64,000 bases of DNA from Type-B symbiont of Plautia stali (GTDB lineage Bacteria; Pseudomonadota; Gammaproteobacteria; Enterobacterales; Enterobacteriaceae): positions 1-64,000 of the forward strand of contig BBOA01000010.1 in NCBI GenBank assembly GCA_001485295.1. Direction: 5' to 3'. The notes below the pieces were generated by a model, which saw nothing but the letters and a program-made list of their open reading frames with translations, did no database searches and was not told the DNA's origin. Numbering within the stretch: position 1 is the stretch's first letter; each line of letters begins with the position of its first letter. Positions 28,845 through 39,182 of the stretch are shown piece after piece. The position numbers were made by a program, and so were the translations under genes.

Positions 28845-29155
28845 ATGATCGATTACGCTCTTTCAAAGAATCCCGTTAATGGCGAAATTCTGGCGCAATA
28901 CCCGATGTAATCGCTGCCTAAACTGGATAACGTGCTGGCCGATGCCAACCTGGATTAAGCAGTAAAATCTGCTATATATAATCGGACGTTATCAGAACAC
29001 TGGACAAATCTACATGGCCGCCAAACATTTGCAGAGGAATTCGAAGCGCGCTTTAGCACGGCGGTGCAAGCATTAACCATGGACGCTTCGCTGGATGAGA
29101 AAAATCTTCTCGGTCCGATGGCACGTTCGATATTATTTCCCGTACGGAATAGCGC
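28845..29155 (+). pseudogene. Succinate-semialdehyde dehydrogenase (Sad-like) remnant
   Basis: MIDYALSKNPVNGEILAQYP, then a TAA, and after a large deletion MAAKHLQRNSKRALARRCKH in a shifted frame, which corresponds to AAKHFA-EEFEARFSTAVQAL. Then LDEKNLLGPMARS. These match two separate segments of NAD-dependent succinate-semialdehyde dehydrogenases; the catalytic Cys region is missing. Confidence 0.65.
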
Positions 29156-29184
29156 CTGCTCAGCTACCGGTAAAGGATTGTGAC

Positions 29185-29292
29185 ATGACAACGCCTTTGA
29201 ATATCGGCTTACTGCTGTTTCCTGACATGACGCAGCTGGACATAACGAGCCCCTTTGAAGCTTTGAAGGATTCGCCCGCACGCCAAGCGTGA
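29185..29292 (+). pseudogene. DJ-1/PfpI (isonitrile hydratase-like) N-terminal fragment
   Basis: MTTPLNIGLLLFPDMTQLDI then TSPFEALKD, the first strand-helix of DJ-1/PfpI proteins, followed by a stop. The nucleophile-elbow Cys region is absent. Confidence 0.6.
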
Positions 29293-29874
29293 CCTGCCAT
29301 CTAGTGTGAGAAACGCCGCAGTCCGCCACGCCTGCGCAGGTGAACGCCTGCCCGCGCACAAATGGCGGATTTTATCGCCTTTCGCTGTCGCGCAACAGAA
29401 ATAGCGGCGCAAAAACTAAACTCCCTTGTAAAACGCAAAATGCGTCGTCTTGCCATACCGGCAGGACGATTTCAACATCGATAAAAAAGCGATATCTATT
29501 CCTCTTTTACTATCCACTTAAATGCATGAACCTTTCATGGATATTCAGCATAGAAAATTCCGAGCACCATGAATATGCGCCAACAAGGCGAAACTCTTGT
29601 TTTTAACAAAATTATCAACCACGTAAAAAGTAAACCAACCCATAGCGCTGGCAGCAGAAATCGCGGAAAAAACGAAGATTAACACTTTGATTATCAATTT
29701 TTTTTAAAAAATACACTCAACCATAACGGATGCGTAAAAAATCCCCCACAGCGTCATTGAAATAAAACCAAGAAAATATGACCTGAATAAGGATCGGTTT
29801 ATTTAACTTATCGCACTATGCTATCCCATTTATTTGAGGGACGTCAATTTCCGTTTCCTGCTCGGGGTAAAAAA
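29293..29874. other. Gene-free AT-rich stretch
   Basis: No recognisable protein on either strand. Base composition is clearly more AT-rich than the flanks from about 29480, with poly-T and poly-A runs near 29695-29710. It may contain decayed DNA or the lost promoter of the P-type ATPase. Confidence 0.4.
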
Positions 29875-31094
29875 ATGAATAACAACCGCAAGGCATTGTA
29901 AAATGCCACTTTAAAAGCTCGGCCGTGTTATCAGCGTCACTCGACGAGGCTTTCACGGCGTTGCAGAGCTCGCCGCAGGGACTTTCTGCCGCCGAGGTGC
30001 AAGCGCGCTTGGTGAAAAATGGCCCTAATACGCTACCGCAAAAGAAAAACGCAGTGGGCTTGGCTAAAATTTTTAGCCCACTTTAAGATATGCTAATCTT
30101 ATATCCTGCTGGCGGCGGCGGTGATCCACCACAGCGATGGGCCACTGGGTCGATACTTTCGTCCTTCTCGGCAAGGCATAAAAAATATGCTGTCGAACAA
30201 AGCGGTGGTGGTGCGCGACGGCGAGATCGCTACGCTGCTGGGAGAGGCGACCTTCACCGGGGACATGGTGATGCTGCGGCCCGGCGATTGCATTCCGGCG
30301 GATCTATGTCTGTTCGAGGTGCATAACCTGTGCGTGGAAGAGGCCATTTTGACCGAGGAATCCACTGTGGTCTCGAAGAAAAGCGACGCGCTAAAAGGCG
30401 AAAAATCGCTGGGCGATCAGACTCAATCTGGCCTATTCCGGTACTACCGTGAGTTCGGGTACCGCGTCAGGCGTGGTCATGGCCACCGGCGGCGACACCG
30501 AGCTGGGGCATATCAACGCCATGATGAGCCATATGGCCGGCCTCTTTGTATTCGGCTATCTGCTGCACGACATTCCGCTGGCTTCGCTGGCGCGGTCGCG
30601 ACGGTGCCGGAAGGCTTATCCGCCATAATCTCCATTATTCTATCGCTAGGCGGCAGTCGATGACGCGAAAACACGCCATTATCTGCAAGCTGCCGACGGT
30701 CGAAACCTTAAGCGCGATGTCGGTCATCTGCTCCGACAAAACCGGCACGTTCATCATGAACGAAATGACGGTGAAGGCAGTGGTGTTGGCGGAAAGCCAG
30801 TGGCGCGTCAGCGGCGACAGCTATGAGGCGAAAGGCGAGCTGCAGGCAGAGTGCTCCCTGAGCGGGCTGGCCGCTGCGCAGGATCCGGTGATGATACGCT
30901 TTCTCGCCGCCATCAATATCTGCAATGAAAGCCAGCTTCAGCAAATCGCTAGCGGCGCTGCGCCGCTAGATCGCGCTTACTGGGACGCCGCTATCACCCG
31001 CTACGCCAGCGAAGGACTGTGCACCGTGTCGGCGGTGTGGAAGCGGGTGCTTCAGGCGATCGCTTCGCTGGATCATGAGGATCTGTGGCAGGAG
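29875..31094 (+). pseudogene. Cation-transporting P-type (P2) ATPase remnant
   Basis: N-terminal cation-ATPase domain (LQSSPQGLSAAEVQARLVKN, NTLPQKKNAVGLAKIF), actuator domain (VRDGEIATLLGEATFTGDMV, LTEESTVVSKKSDALKGEK), then VPEGLSAIISIILSLG and the phosphorylation region LSAMSVICSDKTGTF. In the last motif the invariant DKTGT-L has become DKTGT-F. Frameshifts near 30100, 30425 and 30600 and a lost C-terminal half make it non-functional. Confidence 0.82.
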
Positions 31095-31345
31095 ATGGTG
31101 CTGCTGGGCCCCGCCTGCATGATGAAGCGGAGGGTTTCGCTGAACTGGGTCGTCATCGAACGCGAGCCGCACGGCGCGCTGGAGCAACATCGTCACCCTT
31201 TTGAAGACAAAACGCTGGTACTGAGCGGCGAATTGACTATTCGCACTGACGCTAGCGAGCAGCGCTACCAGCAGGGCGACGTCTTTCACCTCGCGCTGAA
31301 TCAGCCGCACTCCGAACGCTTTGGCGCTGCCGGGGCTCAGCTAGG
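31095..31345 (+). pseudogene. Cupin-domain fragment fused to the ATPase remnant
   Basis: In the same open frame as the ATPase remnant, the sequence becomes VSLNWVVIEREPHGALEQHR, HPFEDKTLVLSGELTIRTDA and RYQQGDVFHLALNQPHSERF, a cupin fold with H-x-H, E and H metal-ligand pattern. It has no start of its own and runs out into an ABC binding-protein remnant. Confidence 0.6.
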
Positions 31346-31964
31346 CAAAGGATTTCGGCACCCTGAAGTTCGCTACCGAGGGCAGCTATTCTATTTTTAA
31401 CCAGACCACGCCGAACGGCAAAATCGTCGGCTATGAGCGAGACATCGTGGCTAAGCTGGTGAAACGCGTCGGCTTCAAATATGAAATCAGCGCTTAGAAG
31501 TGGTCAGGCATGATCCCCGGCCTAACCGACGGCAAATATGACGCCGTGATCGACGCGGTAATGGTGACACCGAAGCGCGCCGAGGCGATCGATTTTACCC
31601 AGTAGTACACTGTCAGCATTTCCAGCTTCGCAATGGCTAAAAGCTCGCCTTGGCGACGCTGCTTGGCACCGTCGTGACCGCCGGTGACGTGGCGGGCAAG
31701 CAGAAAGCGATCGACGAGCTGAAAACCACCTTTAAAGGCAAAACTATCGCGGTGCAGGGCGCTAGGATTCAGATAGATTTCCTGCAGAAATATCTAGGCG
31801 ACGTTGTGATCACCCGCACCTATCAGGCACTTTTGCCGATCTGATGAACGGTCGCGTGGATGCGGTGATGGACTCTCGCACCAACTTCAACGCCTTTGTG
31901 AAGAAACACGCAAACGTCACCAGCAGCAGCGGTTATAGCTTTAGCGGCGGCGTGCTAGCGCTTA
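31346..31964 (+). pseudogene. Amino-acid ABC transporter substrate-binding protein remnant
   Basis: FGTLKFATEGSYSIFNQTTP, GKIVGYERDIVAKLVKRVGF, then TAG where Gln is expected (EISA-Q-KWSGMIPGL), DGKYDAVIDAVMVTPKRAEA and, after more stops, LMNGRVDAVMDSRTNFNAFV. It is a family-3 polar amino-acid binding protein without signal peptide. First member of a collapsed binding protein / permease / ATPase operon. Confidence 0.8.
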
Positions 31965-32200
31965 TCCTCAACGACGCGGCCTATACCTCGGAGATCCTGC
32001 GCGGCGTATTCGTCAGGCGTTGCCCGCCTACAGCAACGAGATGATATTAATGATTAAATCGACCTCGCTGGTCAGCACTATTAGCCTGATGGAGATGACC
32101 GGCATCGCCGATTCGATTGTTTCCTCGACCTTTCGCGCGCTGGAGGTGTTTCTCAGTGCGGCGGTGATCTATCTCTTGCTCAGGATGCTGGTGAGCAAAG
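31965..32200 (+). pseudogene. Amino-acid ABC transporter permease (HisM-type) remnant
   Basis: ALILNDAAYTSEILRGVFV (the EAA-preceding region), a frameshift with internal deletion, then MILMIKSTSLVSTISLMEMT and FRALEVFLSAAVIYLLLRML. The N-terminal membrane helices are lost and it continues directly from the binding-protein remnant. Confidence 0.78.
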
Positions 32201-32775
32201 GCGTCTCCATTCAGAGATTGGCGCCAGCGGCTCGGGCAAAAGTACGCAGCAGCGCTGTATTCCGTTTCTCGAAGTGCCGCCGGGCGGGGTGTTATCGCCG
32301 TAGGCGAAAACAGCGTATTAAGCTGATGCAGTTGCAGCTCGGCTTTGTGTTCAAGAGTTTTACCTTGTGGCCCCATAAAACCGTGTTACAGAACATCATT
32401 GAGGCGCCGGTGCACGTACAGAAGCGGAACCTCAAATAGGCGACGGAAGAGGCCGCGAGGCACTGCTGTAAAGGTAAGGCTGCGAAGCGCGACGCCTAGC
32501 CTTTGCAGCTGTCGGGGCAGCAGCAGCGGGTGTCGATCGCGCGCGCTGGCGCAGCAGCCAAGCTATTCTGTTCGGTGAACCTACTTCAGCGCTCGACCCT
32601 GAACTGGTCGGCAAGGTGCTGCGCGTCATTCGCGGGCTGGCGGAAGAGGGGCGCACCATGATTATCGTGACGCACGAGATGGGCTTCGAGCGCGACGGAG
32701 CAAGTGTTTCTCGATCCGGTTTCGCACCGCTGCCAAACATTTGTGAACAGTCACTATCAACGTAACGCGGGCTAG
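32201..32775 (+). pseudogene. Amino-acid ABC transporter ATP-binding protein (HisP-type) remnant
   Basis: The Walker A region is shifted (GASGSGKST-like bases at about 32222-32245). LGFVFKSFTLWPHKTVLQNI carries the Q-loop with Gln changed to Lys. [19 protein letters not shown] is a signature motif with one Gly altered, and [11 protein letters not shown] is the switch His region, in different frames. Inactive. Confidence 0.8.
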
Positions 32776-32799
32776 ATGCAGCTAGCCCTATACTACTTT

Positions 32800-33047
32800 A
32801 ATTAACTGAAAGGTTTCGAACACCAGCTCCCTTGTGGTGCGGATAACGTAGCGCAGCTAGCCCGCTACATCGAGAACGATGCTATAGCCGCCGGGCGGCG
32901 GCTTCGCTTCATCGGCCTCCCATGAATGCAGCTCGCCACCTTTTTACCGGCAATCACCAGACGATCGGCTAGTTCGGCCGAGTCGCCGAACGCCCATGCG
33001 TGCGCATCGGGATATTTATCAGACAGCTGCTCCAGCGAAATGGACAT
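32800..33047 (-). pseudogene. ASCH-domain protein, frameshifted
   Basis: MSISLEQLSDKYPDAHAWAF, ELADRLVIAGKKV and then, after a small deletion and shift, SCIHGRP / HSWEADEAKPPPGGYSIVL, matching bacterial ASCH-domain proteins (RNA-binding fold). Its ATG overlaps the stop of the permease gene as TAATG, so it was the last gene of that operon. Confidence 0.65.
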
Positions 33048-33844
33048 TAAATTACTCCTGAACGGGCGCGCGGCGACGGCTTCTCGCGTGCATAGCGATG
33101 CACAAGCGCAAAACAGGCCAGCGGCAAAGCTAAGGTAAACAGCAACAGCAGCCACAGCAGGACATAAACTGCATTGACGCCGTCATTCTGCAAATTATTG
33201 TAGAGCTTAACCGGAATGCCCTGCGGGAAGTAGGCAAAAACCATTACGATGCCGAATTCGCCGATAGCGCGCACCCAAGCCAGCGTGACTGCCGAAGCCA
33301 GACCTAGCGCGGCGAGCGGCAGCGACAGCCGACGAAAACGCTGCCAGGGTGACGCGCCCAGCGTTCGGCCCGCTTCCAGAATTTCGACGGGCACGGCGGC
33401 AAAGGCCGATCGTGCCGCGGTGATGAAATAGGGCAGTGCGCCGTACCACTGGGCTAGCACAAAGGCGGCAGGATTATTGACCAGCTTAATACCAAGACGC
33501 GCTAGCAACGAGCCGGCTGGCCCATAAGGACCATAGGCGCTGACCAGCAGAATGCCCATTGTAAGCGGCGGTGTTAGCAGCGGGATCAGCACCAGCAGCT
33601 CGACCATCGCCCGCGCTCTGCCTCGCGCCTGCGACAGCCACCAAGCGACGGGCAGGCCGCTGGCGATGATCAGCAGCAGGGAGATTAGCCCCAGCCCGGT
33701 CGAGGTGGCGATCGCATCGCCATCGCCCCAGGCGAGATGAAAATCTCGCCAGCGGGTAATGGCGATAAGCGTCATGAACGGCACGGCCAGCATCAGCAGC
33801 GCCGGCAGCGACAACAGGAGCGCTGAAGAGGGTAATCGCTTCAT
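33047..33844 (-). CDS. ABC transporter permease, molybdate/tungstate type (ModB-like)
   Basis: 265 residues with six predicted membrane helices and the EAA loop (VEILEAGRTLGASPWQRFRR at about 158-177). N-terminal MKRLPSSALLLSLPALLMLA and C-terminal LLWLLLLFTLALPLACF are membrane segments. The family is the ModB/CysW type, for molybdate, tungstate or sulfate. The frame is intact and the ATG overlaps the binding-protein stop (TAATG). No ATP-binding partner follows; the next gene is the broken ASCH gene. Uptake would need an ATPase from elsewhere, so function is uncertain. Confidence 0.85.
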   Translation of the reverse strand: MKRLPSSALLLSLPALLMLAVPFMTLIAITRWRDFHLAWGDGDAIATSTGLGLISLLLIIASGLPVAWWLSQARGRARAMVELLVLIPLLTPPLTMGILLVSAYGPYGPAGSLLARLGIKLVNNPAAFVLAQWYGALPYFITAARSAFAAVPVEILEAGRTLGASPWQRFRRLSLPLAALGLASAVTLAWVRAIGEFGIVMVFAYFPQGIPVKLYNNLQNDGVNAVYVLLWLLLLFTLALPLACFALVHRYAREKPSPRARSGVI

Positions 33845-34734
33845 TACGGGTAGAGCGCGTCACCTTTTGGCGCGGCGTAGCCATTCTGTTTATAGAGCGC
33901 TTGGCCTACCTTGCTCAGCATAAAATCGATGAACGCCTGGCCCGCTTTTTCCCCATTGGGCGCATTTTTCAGCACCGCAGCGTAATAGACCAGCGGCTGG
34001 GTATGCAGGGTTTTCTCTTCGCCTTTGCTGTCTTTGATCGTAAAGGTGACAGTGTCGTACCACTTTTTGGCCTGCGCCGGGTTGCTCAGGTTGATTTCGT
34101 CAGGCAGAGCCACATAGGGCAGATGCGCGGAGATCACTTCGCTCTCGTATCCTGCCGCCGCGTCAACCTGACCATTCTCCAGCCGCGCCAGCAGACCGCC
34201 TTCCAGATGGGTCTGCTTCGGGTTCTGCACGCCGCCCATAATCTTGTCGGCCACGTCTGGCCGGTTGTAATATTTTTCCGCCAGCAGCAGGGTGAAAACG
34301 ATACTTTGACCTTTAGGGTCGTTAACCGGATCAGTGCGGACGAACTTGAGTCCCGGCGTCGCCAGCACATCAAGCCAGCTGGCATCGCCCGCCTTTACGG
34401 CCGTGGCAAATTTTTGCGCATAGGGACTTTTCGGGCTATAGGCGATCACCATGCTGGTGCTGGCGACTGGCACCGCTTGGTCAATCAGGGCCGCGTCTTT
34501 CAGGATCTGCACCGGCCTTGGCGTAACAGAGACAAAGACGTCAGCGGTAATTTTTTTGCTGGCCAGCAGCCTCGCCATGCCGTATGCGCCCTGACCCTGT
34601 CCCTGGTAGGTACTGTTATTAGCTTTAGCGAAAGCCGGACCCAAGCTCTCATCCATCACCTTGCCCATCGAACCGGCATAAGTGACGTGAATATCGGACG
34701 CCAGAGCGGAAGCGCTACAGATTGCACTGGGCAT
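33844..34734 (-). CDS. Extracellular solute-binding protein, molybdate/tungstate (ModA/WtpA-like)
   Basis: 296 residues from the first in-frame ATG. The mature part reads DIHVTYAGSMGKVMDESLGP, GQGQGAYGMARLLASKKITA, TPRPVQILKDAALIDQA and GYESEVISAHLPYVALPD, as in WtpA/ModA-like anion-binding proteins. A better start, MKKTVFLAL..., would exist just upstream if the A run after the ATG had one more base: the ATG at 34765-34767 reads ATGAAAAGACC. The signal peptide is therefore cut to about 13 residues and export is doubtful. The body of the gene is undamaged. Confidence 0.75.
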   Translation of the reverse strand: MPSAICSASALASDIHVTYAGSMGKVMDESLGPAFAKANNSTYQGQGQGAYGMARLLASKKITADVFVSVTPRPVQILKDAALIDQAVPVASTSMVIAYSPKSPYAQKFATAVKAGDASWLDVLATPGLKFVRTDPVNDPKGQSIVFTLLLAEKYYNRPDVADKIMGGVQNPKQTHLEGGLLARLENGQVDAAAGYESEVISAHLPYVALPDEINLSNPAQAKKWYDTVTFTIKDSKGEEKTLHTQPLVYYAAVLKNAPNGEKAGQAFIDFMLSKVGQALYKQNGYAAPKGDALYP

Positions 34735-34892
34735 CAGCGCTAAAAAAACGGTCTTTTCATTTTTTTACTCGTTATATACAAAAGTAGATAGTGATTATCT
34801 TGAGCCTGTGGTTTTCAGGCAAGTGTTCTCCGTGCGGAAAAGGCGAAAGATAGGCAGCGCGCCATTAAAACCGCGCTGCGTTGAAGGAAAGT

Positions 34893-35705
34893 TTAGGTTT
34901 TGCGCGGCTGAAAGATAATCCGGTTTCTGCCTTGCTGTTTGCTGACATACATATCCCTGTCGGCCGTGTCGATCAGGGTCTGAAGCTCGTCATTTTTATG
35001 CGTGCGCACCGCGCCGTAGGTCACCGTTATCTGAAGCGTTCCGCTAGGCGTAATAAATTCGCGCGTGCGTATTTGCGTCATGAGTCGTTCTAATGTCGTG
35101 GCGAACGCCGCATTGCTTTCGCAAAAGTGGAGCAAAATAAACTTCTCGTCGCCAAAGCGGTAGACCTTATCTTAACTTCGACTATTTCTGGAAAAAGTAA
35201 ACTTCCCAGCTCTTTCAATACCGCGTCGTCGACAAGATGACCATACTGGTCATTAGTTTGATTGAAATGGTCAATATCAATCAGGGTAAGATAGAGTGTA
35301 GGCGCAGCGCGTTGTTGCAGCGATGGAAAATCGCGACAGAGCAATTGCCGCAGCGGCAAACCTGTCAGCGCGTCATGGTTATTACGCAAGGCTAGTAGCT
35401 CGCTCTTATAGCGATCGATAGCATTAAGAAATTCGCGCTGCGTTGCGTAATAATCGTGCAGCTGTGCGCGCTATCAATTAAATACGAGACTAGGTAAAAG
35501 GATATTTCGGCTAAGGAGTTCTTATCGTTCCGGTTGTTGAAAAGGAAGTCGAGGTCATCCGCAGGCTAGTGTTAAAGAGAGGAGCTGCATATACAGCGTA
35601 CTGAAGAACAGGTTGCCTGAGAAGAGCTCGTTTCTCTGCGTAAGCAGCATGTGGAAACTGACCGAGAGAAAGGTGACACCTAATCCATCCAGTTAAACAG
35701 GAGAA
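34893..35705 (-). pseudogene. Diguanylate cyclase with zinc-binding CZB domain (DgcZ-like) remnant
   Basis: The C-terminal GGDEF domain reads LRNNHDALTGLPLRQLL, LTLIDIDHFNQTNDQYGHLV, a frameshift at the active loop (FGDEKFILLHF, so GGDEF is already degenerate) and DTADRDMYVSKQQGRNRI. Upstream pieces include LLTQRNELFSGNLFF and YYATQREFLNAIDRYKSELL, fitting the CZB sensor of DgcZ. Stops and shifts make it dead. Confidence 0.72.
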
Positions 35706-35709
35706 AACC

Positions 35710-35934
35710 ATGGCAAACGAAAAATCGTGATGGTGTTCAGTACTTTGGCTCGGGCATAAGGGGCGAAGCGCAGCCTGATTAAAGCAAGGTTTTGCGGACC
35801 ACGATAAAGAAGAAGTGGTGGTGCGTAAAGACCAGAGCAGCGACCGCGTCGAAAATGTTACCGACTCCGTCCGTCGTCAGGAGATCGATATCAACCACAC
35901 TAATAAAGACCTAACGGCGGATTCGCAATACTAG
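35710..35934 (+). pseudogene. YsnF-like (DUF2382) stress protein remnant
   Basis: MANEK, then stops, and in another frame HDKEEVVVRKDQSSDRVENV and TDSVRRQEIDINHTNKDL, the repeat-like C-terminal DUF2382 domain. The N-terminal PRC-barrel/DUF1269-type part is lost. Confidence 0.55.
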
Positions 35935-36133
35935 TAGCAAAACCCGCTAGTACAGCGGTGCCGGGTAGCACAGTCGGCGCCTCAGACGGACTAACCGGCG
36001 CAAGGGCGAATGATGACATCGTTGAGAGAAGCGGCATTTCAGGCGTTGAAAAAGAGACAAGCCCGATCCGCTGTTGAAAGGTTAGCGAACTTCTTGCCCG
36101 GTAAAACCTGCTTGGCTGGATAAATGCGCTTAA

Positions 36134-36160
36134 CTGGACGGCGCCTGTGACGCCGTCCAG
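36134..36160. repeat. Perfect 10-bp inverted repeat
   Basis: CTGGACGGCG - 7 bases - CGCCGTCCAG. There is no T run on either side, so it is not a classical terminator. The stretch 35935-36500 around it contains no gene I can support. Confidence 0.6.
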
Positions 36161-36502
36161 AGACAAAATGCAGCGGGGAAGTTAGCGTATTTTCCTTGGT
36201 ATTGACTCGCTGTTAACCTCCTCGGCTGCATGCATCAATTTATCGGCATCTTCCGCTAATTTTAATGATTTATTATATTGCCAAATGTTACCTGAAAAGC
36301 TTTGCGCTTGTTGAAAACTCGTAAGAGTAAACTAACTCCCTGATTAGACGACGCTTACGTAGGTTAGCACGCCTACCTGCTATTATTTAGCAGCGCAATA
36401 ATCGCAACAGAATTTCAGGCGCCTTGGCGTTTAAAAAGATGGCTAAAGCCTGCTGAGTCAGTGCTACACTTTATTTAATCATCGCAATATAAGGAAAAGT
36501 TG

Positions 36503-36586
36503 ATGCCACAACCCCCTGATAGCCAGCCTTTACCGGATGATGTGGAAATACCTGCTTACGAAAACGAAGAGACCGAGCAGAGGTAA
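36503..36586 (+). CDS. Possible 27-residue small protein
   Basis: ATG preceded by AAGGAAAAG at good spacing; the product MPQPPDSQPLPDDVEIPAYE... is Pro/Glu/Asp-rich and ends EETEQR before TAA. No known family. It has a plausible ribosome-binding site and stands alone in a gene-poor region, so it may be a real small gene, but could also be chance. Confidence 0.4.
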   Translation: MPQPPDSQPLPDDVEIPAYENEETEQR

Positions 36587-36619
36587 ACTTCTGCCTGATG
36601 CGCCGTAGGCAAAACATTG

Positions 36620-37210
36620 TCAGGCCAGCAGGCGTTTTGCCCAGTCAGCGACACTGTCGCTGCTGCCGATATCGTGCTGAACTAGACCGTTTAGTATAAA
36701 AGTCGGCGAGACATGGATGCCGTTCTGACACGCATATTTACAGTGCCACTTAATCTCATTCTGCAGCCCAAACCAGTCAAATAGCACAGTGGCATCTACG
36801 CCGCTGTAATGCTTCAAGCGCGCCAGAATCTGTTCGGGCGTGGTATGCATATTATCTCCGCGAAAATGGTCGACAAACTCGAATTTCTCACGATGATCCG
36901 CTACCGTTTGCATTACCACTTTTGCCGCATTTTTGCTCGTAGGTAAGCAAGACGCCGCCAGAATATAGCTCACGATAACGCCTGAATAGAGATGCCACGG
37001 CTACGGCTGCAGGCGAATTTTAGCGTCATCGCCTCTTCGCCCACCTGCTGAAGCAGCTCATCAAGCTTATTAAACGCCCTTACTGAAAAAGGGCAGGTTA
37101 GTTTCAGGAAGATTTCAAAAGTGCGCGAGCCTTTTCCCCAAATAAGCGGATCGGGACGTAAAATTTCTAATGCATAGCGACTCTTGTGTTTAAAAAGTTC
37201 GGGAATATCC
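36620..37210 (-). pseudogene. DsbA-family thioredoxin-like protein remnant
   Basis: The N-terminal piece reads WGKGSRTFEIFLKLTCPFS and VRAFNKLDELLQQVGEEAMT (a single-Cys C-P-F-S active site), then after a stop and shift MSYILAASCLPTSKNAAKVV, TPEQILARLKHYSGVD and GIHVSPTFILNGLVQHDIGS with the cis-Pro (VSPTF). One frameshift/stop region near 36975-37000 separates the two halves. Confidence 0.7.
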
Positions 37211-37847
37211 TGTTACGCCCTCCACGTTGGACCCGCCATTTGCCTAATGTAAGCAGGCTAATAAGCCACTTTCCCCTGCGTAAATACTCACTTTCTGAAA
37301 ACGTTTCCACTATGAAAATTCCCTTATGTAAAAGTCGCCGAAAATGCTGAGGAGCGGCTATAGTTGATACCGTGTTAACTCTATATCATGCGTCGGCATT
37401 GAGTCCGGCGTTATAAAATTCTGCCAACTCCCGAAGCCAGAAATCTATAGAAGTGTTTGATTTTATTTACTTATTTTTCCTAGAAGATCATCCACGATGT
37501 GATTAACAAAACGATCTAAGAGATACTGGACGAATAGCAAACGCTGGACATATTGTCGCGGCGCGTGCGGCTCAGAGAGCTGGCGGGAAACCGAAACGGA
37601 TGAGGTCATGGTGATATACTACTGACAGGCCAGCAAAGTGCTGACAAGATTGCCGCCGATCGTTATGGCAGCACAGCTGATGACCGCAGCGTGACAAACT
37701 TTTCGTACGCCGCTTAATCACGATCTTCTGTAGAAAAGGTTCGGCACGCAGCGGTAAATATTGGCCGGCGAACTGGCGTAAAGTAAAATGTTTAAAGTTG
37801 TTTATAATCTACTTACTTTTGTGCGTCTGTTTCAGTAAGCATCCAAT
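37211..37847. other. Degraded stretch, no gene recognised
   Basis: Short open pieces only; a frame near 37480-37700 reads KIIHDVINKTI and TLDILSRRVRLRELAGN between stops, which I cannot assign. The flavin reductase remnant begins at its right edge. Confidence 0.35.
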
Positions 37848-38444
37848 ATGTCCCATTTCCGTCCAGTGGCGCTTCAGCATGCCAGTCGTCTGCTCAATCA
37901 CGGTCCTAGTATCCTGGTTACTAACCAAGCATTCAGAAACCCAACGCCGCCATTTTATGGCCACCGCTTGGTCGACGCGCCGGTTGAGTTCACGCCGCCA
38001 CGCGTGGCCATCGTGGTGGGTAAAGCGACTTGGTCGCGCGAGCTGATTGAGTCGAGTGGCGTCTTCGGTGTCTGCATGTCCGCCGCGGTCTAGGCCGATC
38101 TCGCCTACGCTGTGGGTAACCGGTCGGGACGCGATGGCGATAAGTTCGAGTCTTACGCGATACAGGCGATTACCGGCCCTGAGCTTAGCTTACCACTGCT
38201 GAAAGAGAGCTGCGTCGCTTGGCTGGAGTGCCGACTGCTGCCGGCGACAGAGGCGCAGCAAAATTATGGCACCTTGTTTGGCGAAGTCGTGGCAGCGGCG
38301 GCCGACAGCAGGGTGTTTTATGACGGTCGCTAGCATCTCAGCGCCGAAAACCTTGCGCTGCACACGCTGCATCACTTGGGCGGCGGACAGTTCGTGACGG
38401 TAGCGGATAACTTCAGCGTGAAGATGCCTGAAGAGTACACATAA
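37848..38444 (+). pseudogene. Flavin reductase family protein remnant
   Basis: MSHFRPVALQHASRLLNHGP, then a shifted stretch (MATAWSTRR / APVEFTPPRVAIVVGKATWS), RELIESSGVFGVCMSAAV, TAG, AVGNRSGRDGDKFESYAI, CVAWLECRLLPATEAQQNYG, a TAG for Trp (DGR-W-H) and LHTLHHLGGGQFVTVADNFS. This is a full-length flavin reductase-like (FMN-binding split barrel) protein with at least two ambers and one frameshift. Confidence 0.8.
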
Positions 38445-38461
38445 TATCAGCGAGGAAAAGA

Positions 38462-39182
38462 CTGAAATTTAAAAGTTATGCGGTGATGCAGGCCGGAGAA
38501 GCGCTGCAATCTTACGAATACGATCCCGGCCTGCTGGCGGCGGAATGATGTGGAAGTCGAGCTCGATTACTTCGGCGTATGCTACTCCGATCTCTCAATG
38601 ATCGACAATGAATGGGGCATTTCGACCTATCCGCTGATTGCCGATCATGAAGTGATTGGCCGCGTCGTTGCACTGGGCGAGAGTGCAAATAACAAAGGGC
38701 TGAGCCTAGGCTAGCGCGTCAGCATCGGCTGGACGGCGAAAAGCTGTGAGTATTGCGACGCTTGCATTAACGGCGAGCAGGTTAACTGCGTCAATAATAA
38801 TGTTCCTACCATCAGCAATCATGGGGGCTTTGCCGGCCATTGAACAAGCTGGCGGGTCAATTCGATCTGATCATCAGCACCGTCGCGGTCGATCTTGAAT
38901 GCCAACCCTAACTTCTAGGCGCGGTGATGAAGCCGTTTGAGGTGTAGGCGTTCAACCTGATCCTCGGCGATCGCGGCGTAACGGGCTCGTCTACCGGTCC
39001 CCCGGGCTAGCTGCGTTCGCTGCTGCGACTGGCGCCGCCGGTTGAGTATTTCCCGATGTCGAAGATCAACGACGTGCTCGATCATCTGTGCGCCGGTAAG
39101 GCGCACTATCTTATCGTGCTGAAAGCGGATTTCTGGCTGAATAGCGTGCCCGTCGGGCGGTCTTTTTATGGATTAGATTAAC
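38462..39182 (+). pseudogene. NAD(P)-dependent alcohol dehydrogenase remnant
   Basis: A strong GAGGAAAAG site precedes CTG (probably a former ATG) and [20 protein letters not shown]. Then, shifted, [20 protein letters not shown] (catalytic zinc Cys), [40 protein letters not shown] (structural zinc cysteines). After a roughly 80-codon deletion come QFDLIISTVAVDLE and [20 protein letters not shown]. Dead. Confidence 0.8.

Noticed and set aside
33901-34743. 280-codon open frame antisense to the binding-protein gene
   Set aside because: Shadow of a GC-rich coding strand; the minus-strand frame has clear ModA/WtpA-like sequence.
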